Notes under the pieces: generated by a model
The model's input: the letters and a program-made list of their open reading frames with translations, nothing else
What the model was told of the DNA's origin: nothing
Databases searched by the model: none
Translations under genes and position numbers: made by a program
Shown: positions 6,344-13,200 of the stretch, one piece after another
Position numbering within the stretch: the stretch's first letter is position 1
Layout of the letters: each line of letters opens with the position of its first letter
From: an uncultured Porphyromonadaceae bacterium
Lineage (GTDB): Bacteria > Bacteroidota > Bacteroidia > Bacteroidales > Paludibacteraceae
Length of the DNA stretch: 13,343 nt
Assembly: GCA_937898265.1 (NCBI GenBank)
Contig: CALEJM010000033.1
Coordinates: 1 to 13,343, forward strand
Direction of reading: 5' to 3'

Positions 6344-7645
6344 ATGAAAATGAAAAAGCTAATGCTTGTTGCCATCGCAGCGACGATGGTTTTGGGTTTC
6401 TGTGCATGCCATAGAAACATCAAAAAAGACTATGTGTTGGAAGGAACAACTCAACGCTACACTGCTCAGGTGACATGGAATCCGGAGGATTACGACTTCG
6501 AGGAGGGCAATGACTACTACCTACAACACTTTGCCGAGATGCTCAATGAAGATGGCAAGGCCGGCGGATGCAGCAGCTGGCGCAACGGCGATTTCCACGG
6601 CCGAAACCTCGACTGGTATCAGGCCAACTACGGCTGTCTGATTATCAAGATGCCAAGGGGCGGCAAGGTGAAACATGCCAGCGTGGCACTCCTCAACTCC
6701 TCCAGCACCGTAACGCAACAGTTTATTGAAGAGGGCAAGATCAGCGGCATCTACAAGAAGGTGTTGCCTTGCGCTGTGGTTGACGGTATCAACGATGCTG
6801 GTGTGGCTATCAATATCAATATTGTGCCTCACGCCCCAGGTTCCAAGTTCAATGAGACTGGCGACCTCTCCAGTCAATGCGTTGTTCGTTATGTGCTTGA
6901 TAATGCAGGCAGTGTGGAAGAAGCCATTACCTTGCTTGGTGCAAGAACCATCTGCCAGAGCATCGTGAAACTGGCTGGCGACCAGACCCACTATATGATT
7001 TCAGACAGCGAGCAGACTGCCGTTGTGGAGTTTGACCAAGGTCAGATGGTGGTCACTTACTTCAAGAAGACAGATAAGGGCTTCTACAGCGAAAACAATA
7101 CACCAGCCATCATGACCAACCTCTACGACTTCGCTATCGAAAGATGGGGTCTCGGCACCGACGAGTTCTTCAATCATCATCCTTTTGCTATGGGTGTGGA
7201 GCGCTGGAACACCATTCAATCGCAATATGATAACGCTGCCAACAGCGTGAAAGCCAACTTCGACATTGCGCAGTCGGTGTGGTACTTCAAGAATTTCATG
7301 GTGGACAAAACGACATGGTATTCTGAGAATGCACTCGCTACCGGCTACGGCAAAGACTCTATCGGCTGGTACTATATAGAGAACAATGCGCGTGTGGCTT
7401 GTGAGGACTACCAAGAGGCTCAGATGGGCTTCTGGAACAGTTTCATGGAGAGCTATTGGAGCAACTACGCCGAGGTTTATGGCACCAAGGCCGATCCTCA
7501 TGTGAAGGGTAATAACTATTGGGAGACCTCTCATACAGTGGTTTACGACCTCGCTGCCAAGAAAGGTTACGTGGTACCATTCGAGAACTTCTATGCCCCT
7601 AACAAAGGCGAACTGGACATCATCACACTCGAATTGCCAGAATAA
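6344..7645 (+). CDS. Lipoprotein Ntn hydrolase, linear amide C-N hydrolase/choloylglycine hydrolase type
   Basis: A 433-residue exported amidase. The N-terminus is a lipoprotein signal with a Cys at 20 or 22 (GFCAC), placing it at the envelope. The probable nucleophile is Cys76 in AGGCSSWRNGD, followed by HGRNLDW (85-91), the Cys...GRNLDW arrangement of the NAAA/acid ceramidase/penicillin-acylase superfamily. DGINDAGVAININIV (147-161) is another family signature. These enzymes cut linear amide bonds, such as N-acyl amino acids, bile-salt conjugates or penicillin V. The exact substrate cannot be read here. The nucleophile is internal, so activity would require cleavage before Cys76. The gene is monocistronic, ending at a terminator at 7668-7701. 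An alternative start is the in-frame ATG at 6350. Confidence 0.82.
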   Translation: MKMKKLMLVAIAATMVLGFCACHRNIKKDYVLEGTTQRYTAQVTWNPEDYDFEEGNDYYLQHFAEMLNEDGKAGGCSSWRNGDFHGRNLDWYQANYGCLIIKMPRGGKVKHASVALLNSSSTVTQQFIEEGKISGIYKKVLPCAVVDGINDAGVAININIVPHAPGSKFNETGDLSSQCVVRYVLDNAGSVEEAITLLGARTICQSIVKLAGDQTHYMISDSEQTAVVEFDQGQMVVTYFKKTDKGFYSENNTPAIMTNLYDFAIERWGLGTDEFFNHHPFAMGVERWNTIQSQYDNAANSVKANFDIAQSVWYFKNFMVDKTTWYSENALATGYGKDSIGWYYIENNARVACEDYQEAQMGFWNSFMESYWSNYAEVYGTKADPHVKGNNYWETSHTVVYDLAAKKGYVVPFENFYAPNKGELDIITLELPE

Positions 7646-7667
7646 GCATCCTGGCTACCGATTCATC

Positions 7668-7701
7668 AAGCAGGCTTCTGTCTTCGGGCAGAGGCCTGTT
7701 T
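7668..7701 (+). terminator. UUCG-loop terminator after the amidase gene
   Basis: The stem CAGGCTTCTGTC (7671-7682) pairs with GGCAGAGGCCTG (7687-7698) over 12 positions including two G-U pairs. It closes on a TTCG loop with C-G closing, the very stable cUUCGg tetraloop, and flanking AAG/TTT can extend the stem to 15. The T-run is short, so termination efficiency is uncertain. Confidence 0.65.
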
Positions 7702-7766
7702 GGCTTTCTGTGGCAACGATAGCATCACGGAATCTCAGGATTGTTGGCTATGTGAAAATAAAACCG

Positions 7767-7774
7767 TAATTTTG
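7767..7774 (+). promoter_or_regulatory. -7 promoter element of the two-lipoprotein operon
   Basis: TAATTTTG matches TAnnTTTG and lies 28 bases before the ATG at 7803, giving a short leader. It is the same variant box as at 6238-6245. Confidence 0.5.
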
Positions 7775-7802
7775 GGGCGTAAACAAATAGCACTATTGTA
7801 CG

Positions 7803-8372
7803 ATGAAAAAAGTCTTTTTCTCTCTACTGCTGCTGGCTGCCGTGCTTGGCTTCGCAGCTTGCAACAACACACCCAACACTCCAGAAGAACCAACAACTCC
7901 TGCCGACGGCTCTTATGTGATGTCGTTCAACGGTGAGGCTTGGCAGCCCGACACCTTCTATATCTACGATCGCACGGAACGCGACTACGTCAGCTTCACT
8001 TTCTTCCGCAATGAGACGGGCGAGGTGGTGATGGGTACGATGATGGTGGCTCCTGGCGAGTACGACCACACGACCTCAGGCGGAGACTACGTGATGTATC
8101 TTGACCCAGAGAACGACTGGGTGGACGTTGATGGCGTGGCTGGCGATGCCGGCAAGACGCACGGTCGCTGGCGCTCCGATATGGATTCGTTCAAGGAGAC
8201 CATCACCGAGTTCGACCTCAACGCTATGACGATGAGTGTGTCGTGGCAACAAGATTTCTTTGATTCTGAGGCTTATGCCTATGCCTCTGAGGCTGAGCGC
8301 GAGAGTCTCAAACGCTACACGATGCGCTGCAACTTCAGCAACTACCACTTCGTTTGGAGCGTTCAAGATTAG
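7803..8372 (+). CDS. Putative lipoprotein of unknown function (189 aa)
   Basis: The N-terminal signal peptide MKKVFFSLLLLAAVLGFAAC ends in a lipobox Cys20, followed by a short Pro/Thr/Asn-rich linker (about 21-36). The remaining ~150 residues are rich in aromatic and acidic residues (YVMSFNGEAW at 38-47, several D/E-W/Y segments) and are probably beta-rich. I do not recognise a family. The signal peptide resembles that of the upstream amidase (VLGF-x-AC), suggesting the same export route. The next lipoprotein gene starts 6 bases downstream, so the two are probably co-transcribed. Confidence 0.78.
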   Translation: MKKVFFSLLLLAAVLGFAACNNTPNTPEEPTTPADGSYVMSFNGEAWQPDTFYIYDRTERDYVSFTFFRNETGEVVMGTMMVAPGEYDHTTSGGDYVMYLDPENDWVDVDGVAGDAGKTHGRWRSDMDSFKETITEFDLNAMTMSVSWQQDFFDSEAYAYASEAERESLKRYTMRCNFSNYHFVWSVQD

Positions 8373-8378
8373 GGTGTG

Positions 8379-8762
8379 ATGCGTAGAGTTGGTTTGTTGC
8401 TTGCGGCGGTTGTCTGTCTCGCTGCCTGTGCCAGAGAGGAGCGGGTGGTTGAGCAGGTGGCGTACGACTATTCCATTGCGATGGCTAACTACCGTATCGA
8501 TGACGCAGTCCCCTATGTGACAGAAGAGACGAACGCTACGCTCGACCTTCTGCGCGATCTCCTCCAAGAGGTGCCTGCAGAATATATTGAGCGCGACACC
8601 CCTGCCGAGATTGAGATTACGAAGGTGAATTTCACCTCCGACACCACCGCTTGGGCACATTACCACAAGACCACGCCCAACAAGAACTTCAACGATTCTG
8701 TTCCGCTCCTCAAGCGCAACGGTCGGTGGCTCATCCATATTCCGCTGAAGCCACGCCGATAA
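8379..8762 (+). CDS. Small lipoprotein, DUF4878-like (NTF2-type fold)
   Basis: A 127-residue protein with a signal peptide ending in LAAC (Cys at about 17), then an alpha+beta domain. The order helix (about 24-60) followed by three strands, with EIEITKVNFTSDTTAWAHYH and a final GRWLIHIPL, is like DUF4878/SnoaL-type lipoproteins of Bacteroidetes; this family call is from pattern memory. I chose the ATG at 8379, although a GTG at 8376 is in frame. It lies 6 bases after the preceding lipoprotein's stop and ends 21 bases before a strong terminator. Function unknown; envelope location likely. Confidence 0.72.
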   Translation: MRRVGLLLAAVVCLAACAREERVVEQVAYDYSIAMANYRIDDAVPYVTEETNATLDLLRDLLQEVPAEYIERDTPAEIEITKVNFTSDTTAWAHYHKTTPNKNFNDSVPLLKRNGRWLIHIPLKPRR

Positions 8763-8783
8763 GCAGAGCCCTGAAATAACGAA

Positions 8784-8817
8784 AATAGCCCAATCCAGTT
8801 TGCTGGATTGGGCTATT
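8784..8817. terminator. Bidirectional terminator between convergent genes
   Basis: A perfect 15-bp stem, AATAGCCCAATCCAG (8784-8798) and CTGGATTGGGCTATT (8803-8817), with a TTTG loop. A-rich sequence on the left and T/A-rich on the right let it act in both directions, serving the lipoprotein operon (ends 8762) and iorB (ends 8840). Confidence 0.88.
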
Positions 8818-8839
8818 ATTATATATGGTGTGTTGTCGC

Positions 8840-9415
8840 TTATTTGTCGGCGATGGCACGACCAGCACGGAGGGCAGCGAGGTTAGCCTCTACGATGGCT
8901 TCACCTTTTTTGCCGAAGATAGCGCGAACGGCACCTTCGAGTTTCTCCATGTCGAGTTTGAGGTATTTAGAAGCAGCGCCAAGAACCACCATGTTGGTGC
9001 CTTTTGGGTTCTTCACTTCTTTAGCCACAGCGTCGGCGTCGAAGTAGATGTGGTTAGGCACCTTGTTGATTTCGGCCAACACAGCCTCTTTCTCAGGGTA
9101 GTTAGGGATGTTGACGAATGGGTTTTCGTTGGTGATGATCCAGCCGTTCTTGTTGAGGAATGGGAGGTAGCGGAGAGCTTCCATTGGTTCAACAGAGAGG
9201 ATGACGTCGCACTGACCCTCTGGGATGAGGTCAGAAGCGATAGGCTCGCTGCTGAGACGGAGGTGTGACTGAACGTCGCCACCACGTTGGCTCATGCCGT
9301 GAGTCTCGGCTTGTTTCATATACCAGCCCATGTCAAGGGCTGCTTTTGAGATGATGGCAGCAGAACTCAATGCGCCCATGCCGCCTACGCCACAGAGGAT
9401 AATATCGGTTTTCAT
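8840..9415 (-). CDS. iorB: Indolepyruvate oxidoreductase subunit beta
   Basis: A 191-residue gamma-type subunit of the 2-oxoacid:ferredoxin oxidoreductase family. It pairs with IorA to convert aryl pyruvates (indolepyruvate, phenylpyruvate) to aryl-acetyl-CoA, reducing ferredoxin in the cytosol. Family marks are the N-terminal IILCGVGGMGALSSAAII (residues 5-22; GVGGQG in most relatives), the ETHGMSQRGGDVQSHLR block (37-53), and ILSVEPMEALRYL (71-83). Its length is normal. It follows iorA by 35 bases on the same strand and ends just before a bidirectional terminator. Confidence 0.93.
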   Translation of the reverse strand: MKTDIILCGVGGMGALSSAAIISKAALDMGWYMKQAETHGMSQRGGDVQSHLRLSSEPIASDLIPEGQCDVILSVEPMEALRYLPFLNKNGWIITNENPFVNIPNYPEKEAVLAEINKVPNHIYFDADAVAKEVKNPKGTNMVVLGAASKYLKLDMEKLEGAVRAIFGKKGEAIVEANLAALRAGRAIADK

Positions 9416-9450
9416 TGTTTGATTCGATGTTAAAAGTTGATTACTGTGAT

Positions 9451-11072
9451 TTATTTGGCAGCAGCCTTAGCAGCTTTGAGACGTTTGTTCAAGGCAACGA
9501 GGCATTCGCGACGTGGGATGACAACAGAAACGCCGTTGTATCCGATTTCTTCTTTGAGAATCTGTACGTTCTCCTCGTGGTTCTTGCCGATTGGTTTGAA
9601 TACGCGGATGTGCTCTGGTTCAACGCCGAGGCCTGTGCAGATTTGCTCGATGCGGCCGGTAGCAGAAGATTTCTGTGAGCCGGTCATAGCGGTGATGCCG
9701 TTGTCGAGGATGATGACGGTTACGTTAGCGTGGTCGTTGCAGCAGTCGAGCAAGCCGGTCATGCCGCTGTGGGTGAAGGTTGAGTCGCCGATAACAGCAA
9801 CAGCTGGTTTGAGGTCGGCCTCAGAAGCACCTTTAGCCATGGTGATAGAAGCACCCATGTCGACAGTTGAGTAGATAGCCTCGAATGGAGGAAGAGCGCC
9901 GAGGGTGTAGCAGCCGATATCAGAGAATACGCGACCGCCTGGGAATGACTTCATGGCTTCGTTCAAAGCGAGGTAGCTGTCGATGTGTGGGCAGCCGTCG
10001 CAGAGTTTTGGAGGACGAGCCTTCACGAGTTCTGGAACAGGGAGACCCTCTTCAACCTGCATGCCGAGCGCTTTGGCAACGCTCTTTGGGCTGAGTTCGC
10101 CGTCACGGCTGATGGTGCCGTCCAAGCGACCGTGGATGGTTTTGCCTTTGTTGAGCAAGCCGCGGAGGAGACGCTCGTAGAGTGGTTGGCCTTCCTCGAG
10201 CATGAGGATTTCGTCGCACTCGTTGTAGAGTTTCTCGATGACCGGCTTGAAGCGGTCGAACTCCTGGTCTTCGTCGTCCTTGCCTTAACCACTGGATATG
10301 GGCACTTGCGGTCTGCGAAGTTCTCCATGAGGTAGTTGAAGGCGATACCGCAAGCGATGATACCGAGTTTTTTGTTCTCGCCGTCGATGTAGCGGTTGAA
10401 TGGGCTGTTTTCTGAAGCAGCTACGAGGTCTTTTTGTTTCTCGATGAGGTTTTTATAGCGTTTGCGAGCTACGGCTGGGAGCAAGATATATTGCATCTTG
10501 TCGGCAGGAGCGTGCATAGCGTTTTGGTCGCGCATCTCTTTGCGTTCAACGCCGGCGCGAGAGTGAGCCATACGGGTGGTTACGCGCATGAGCACTGGGA
10601 GTTCGAACTGCTCTGAGAGGTCGAAGGCGTAGCGTGTCATGTCGTAAGCCTCTTGTTGGTTAGATGGTTCCATTGCGAGAGTCAGGGCGAAGTCGGCATA
10701 GAAGCGTGAGTCCTGCTCGTTTTGGCTTGAGTGCATTGAAGGGTCGTCGGCAGCGAGAACAACCATACCACCGTTGGCACCGGTGATGGCAGCGTTCATG
10801 AAGCAGTCGGCAGCCACGTTCATACCAACGTGTTTGCAGCAATAGAGGGAGCGTTTGCCGGCATAGCTCATGCCGAGGGCAGCCTCCATGGCAGTCTTCT
10901 CGTTGGCGCACCATTCGCTGCGTACGCCGCGTTCGCGAGCCAATTTTGACTCTTGGATAAATTCGGTAATCTCTGTGGATGGGGTACCTGGGTAGGCGTA
11001 GACGCCTGAGAGGCCCGCATCGATAGCGCCTAAGGCAATAGCCTCATCGCCAAGAAGTAAGAGCTTTTCCAT
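9451..11072 (-). pseudogene. iorA: Indolepyruvate oxidoreductase subunit alpha, broken by a one-base frameshift
   Basis: The TPP-dependent large subunit of IOR. The first frame gives residues 1-263 from ATG 11072, with YPGTPSTEI (27-35) and the ADDPSMHSSQNEQDSRFYA block (108-126) of the 2-oxoacid:ferredoxin oxidoreductase domain. After VVK (AAG at 10286-10284) the family match jumps to another frame, continuing for 277 residues to the stop. One missing base near 10283 restores a ~540-residue protein. The second part contains CDGCPH, SDIGCYTLGALPP and the TPP-binding GDSTFTHSGMTGLLDCCND. It ends at RRECLVALNKRLKAAKAAAK, with no C-terminal two-[4Fe-4S] ferredoxin domain. The break is probably a sequencing error, since both halves are otherwise intact, but a real mutation is not excluded. 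iorB follows; a rhodanese gene precedes by 37 bases. Confidence 0.9.
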
Positions 11073-11109
11073 TACTTTGTTTGTTTAGTTTGTTATTGGT
11101 TTTGTTGTA

Positions 11110-11691
11110 TTATTTCTTTGTTTTCACCACTGGGTTGGTGAGCATCAGGATGCCGGTCACCACCTTGACATTGCGGTAGCCGAGTTGCTGCAGACGGGCG
11201 GCAGCCTTCACGCTGCGTTGGCCGCTGCGGCAGTAGACCAGGATGAGTTGGTTTTTGCGTGGGAGACGCTCGCGGACGTTGTTCTCTGCCATGAATTCGT
11301 AAGGGAGGCAGATGGCGTGGTCGAGGTGTCCGTTTTTATACTCCTTGCGAGGACGCACGTCGACAAGCACGGCGCTGCGGTCGGTGTCGATGATGTGTTG
11401 AGCCTCAGCCTGACTGATGTAGACGATGTTGTTGGTCTCAACGGTCTTGGAGTAGTTGTTGCCCCAGCCGCGGGTGTTGCCGGCGGCGTTCCATTGGCGA
11501 CGTTGCTCCTTGGTCATATAAGCAGGCGTGTAAGATTTTTCCTTCTCGCTCACCTCTTTAGGAACGTTGTTGACCTTCACCACCACCTTCGTGGGGTTTG
11601 ATTTCTCTTTCTTCACTTTCTGTGCTGACGCTGGGGCAGCCACGAAGGCTACCACGAGGGCGAGCAGTACGACGAGAGAGTAGTGTTTCAT
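11110..11691 (-). CDS. Secreted rhodanese-like protein
   Basis: A 193-residue protein with a cleavable signal peptide (likely cut after APASA, residue 23), so it acts in the periplasm. A basic linker (24-80) precedes the rhodanese domain (about 88-188). The domain shows VLVDVRPRKEYKNGHLDHAI (99-118) and the active-site loop CRSGQRS with Cys154. Rhodaneses transfer sulfane sulfur or sense redox state, and the physiological acceptor here is unknown. The usual GG-x-x-x-W ending is altered to VTGILMLTNPVV. It lies between leuS (15 bases) and iorA (37 bases) on the same strand and is probably co-transcribed with leuS. Confidence 0.87.
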   Translation of the reverse strand: MKHYSLVVLLALVVAFVAAPASAQKVKKEKSNPTKVVVKVNNVPKEVSEKEKSYTPAYMTKEQRRQWNAAGNTRGWGNNYSKTVETNNIVYISQAEAQHIIDTDRSAVLVDVRPRKEYKNGHLDHAICLPYEFMAENNVRERLPRKNQLILVYCRSGQRSVKAAARLQQLGYRNVKVVTGILMLTNPVVKTKK

Positions 11692-11706
11692 AGTATTGTG
11701 TATGCT

Positions 11707-12061
11707 TTAGATTACGACGTTGACGATTTTGCCTGGAACAACAATCACCTTCTTCGGTGTTTTGCCGTCGAGCCATTTGGCAGCCTGTTCGTTGGTGAGG
11801 GCAGCCTCTTGAACTTGCTCTTTGGTGGCGTCGGCAGGGAGTTCGAGGGTGAAGCGCACCTTGCCGTTGAAGGAGACTGGGTATTTCACGCTGCTCTCCA
11901 CGAGGTATTTCTCCTCGAAGGCTGGCCATTGGGCGTCGCAGACGGTGGTCTCGTGACCAAGGCGTTGCCAGAGTTCTTCGGCGATATGAGGTGCAAACGG
12001 TGCGATGAGCACAACGAGTGGCTCAAGGATGGCGCGTTTGTGACATTTGGCGGTGGTCAGT
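11707..12061 (-). CDS. leuS: Leucyl-tRNA synthetase, C-terminal 117 residues (truncated by a junction)
   Basis: The end of the anticodon-binding domain and C-terminal domain of LeuRS. Clear family sequence starts at [15 protein letters not shown], continues through [16 protein letters not shown] and ends with the LeuRS-type [19 protein letters not shown] before TAA at 11709-11707. Bacteroidales LeuRS is about 940 residues, so roughly 820 are missing. The match stops abruptly: the residue before the first Leu should be Glu (VNELT in relatives), but here the codon is GCA, followed by unrelated residues and a stop at 12090. The 5' part has therefore been replaced rather than run off a window edge. 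Confidence 0.9.
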
Positions 12062-12135
12062 GCGGGCGTGGCTTGACGTCCGATGTATCATCGCCAATTG
12101 TTTGAATCGGAAACACATAACAGAAAGGTCGTAAA
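12062..12135. other. Foreign upstream region after the leuS junction
   Basis: These 74 bases match no leuS coding sequence. Codons 12062-12076 (GCG GGC GTG GCT TGA) could be the end of a plus-strand gene. An AGAAAGG at 12122-12128 is a plausible ribosome binding site for the ATG at 12136, unlike the poor RBSs of the Bacteroidales part. The leuS break point is at 12061/12062. Confidence 0.5.
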
Positions 12136-12405
12136 ATGACGTACTCAATCCTGAAAGGGAAGGTGCAATTGACGGCACTGATCCTTATGATCGGTCTCGG
12201 GCTGGTCATCAATGTCGCGCGGGCGGATAACTATGCCGTTTCGGGCGACGTGAAACTCGGCGGCGGTGAACTGCTGAAGGTCGGCAGCGGCGCAGGCGAG
12301 TGGAACTACACGGGGCTGGTCTTTGACGATTCCGGTGTGTTCTTCAATCCGATTGACGTCAACGGGACGGCATTCACCATTAACTCCGGTGTTGACGGAC
12401 GGACT
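12136..12405 (+). CDS. Secreted protein, N-terminal fragment (about 88 residues)
   Basis: A signal peptide (residues 1-30) with a hydrophobic core (ALILMIGLGLVIN) ends at VARA, then a soluble Gly/Asp/Asn-rich segment with alternating hydrophobic residues begins DNYAVSGDVKLGG. This resembles the start of an autotransporter- or PEP-CTERM-type surface protein, but I cannot assign a family. The frame continues without a stop into an unrelated flavin-binding domain at about 12400 (SGVDGR followed by TAVVGGGIAG), so the real protein's remainder is missing. An AGAAAGG precedes the ATG by 7 bases. The likely source is a Gram-negative other than the Bacteroidales in this window. Confidence 0.55.
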
Positions 12406-13200
12406 GCCGTTGTCGGCGGTGGAATTGCGGGAATGAGCTTTGCGATATACGCGGCGGCCTGCGGACATAAAATCGAGCTGTTTGAAAAGGATAGCAGGCT
12501 CGGCGGCAGACTCCTTTGCACCTCGCGCCCTGCAAGCAGGTACGACAGCTTTAACTACCGCCATTGGCTCATTGTGCAGCTTAGCAGATCGGAGAACATT
12601 CAGATTAATCTCAATACCCTCGCCGACGCAAGACTTCTGTCATCGGGCAGATACGATGCGGTGGTTTACGCAAACGGCACATTGAAATGCGAGGCACCCG
12701 GCATCAGCGGCTGGGGCGATATTCCCTATGTCCTTGCATCTGAGGTAATGGCAAGACCCGAAGCGCTGCCTCCGCTTGAAGGCAAGCGCGTTGCCGTGCG
12801 GGAAGCGACGCATACGAGTGCGCGCTGTGGCTCAAGTCCGAAATGGGTGCAGGTAGGGTCTGCGTGCTTGACAAGGATGCCCTTGAGGCAGACGACTCTT
12901 CTTCATCCGTAATAAGCTGGCTTTCCCGACAGCTAAGTGAACACAAAATTGAGCTTCTCAGCCTTGCAAAACCGCTGAAAATATTCGAAAACAGGCTATT
13001 TGCGCAACAAAACTGCCCATATTGTACGCAAAAAATACCCACGCGCGATACTTTTATAAGAAATCTCGACTGCGACCTCATTGTTCTCGCAGGCATGGGA
13101 CAAGCAGATACCGAACAGTTTTTTGCAGGGCAAAACGAGTTTTTCGCGCCCGAGGTGTACTTCATCGGCGGCTCGTTTGAAGCGGAAAATATTCTCGAAG
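12403..13200 (+). pseudogene. FAD/NAD(P)H oxidoreductase fragment, 2,4-dienoyl-CoA reductase (FadH)-like, frameshifted
   Basis: The C-terminal two dinucleotide-binding domains of an old-yellow-enzyme/FadH-type flavoprotein; its N-terminal TIM barrel is absent. The FAD motif TAVVGGGIAGMSFAIYAAACGH is followed by an FEKDSRLGGRL match to the YEKSDRLGGQL family motif. The second, NAD-binding domain starts at LEGKRVAV, and the frame breaks at about 12799. Dropping one base gives GSDAYECALWLKSEMG, which continues cleanly to VYFIGGSFEAENILEAV, the closing FAD-binding motif. The left boundary joins an unrelated secreted protein and the right joins Tgt, both in frame. Codon choice and protein style suggest Firmicutes. 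Not a functional gene as assembled. Confidence 0.75.

Noticed and set aside
10280..10290. Programmed ribosomal frameshift in iorA
   Set aside because: No X-XXY-YYZ slippery heptamer and no convincing downstream structure; a one-base sequencing indel is simpler.
11683..12105. Plus-strand 140-codon frame over leuS
   Set aside because: Antisense to clear LeuRS sequence and crosses the chimeric junction.
12055..12140. Integration site of a mobile element at leuS
   Set aside because: No integrase, transposase, tRNA, direct repeat or terminal inverted repeat is visible around the join.
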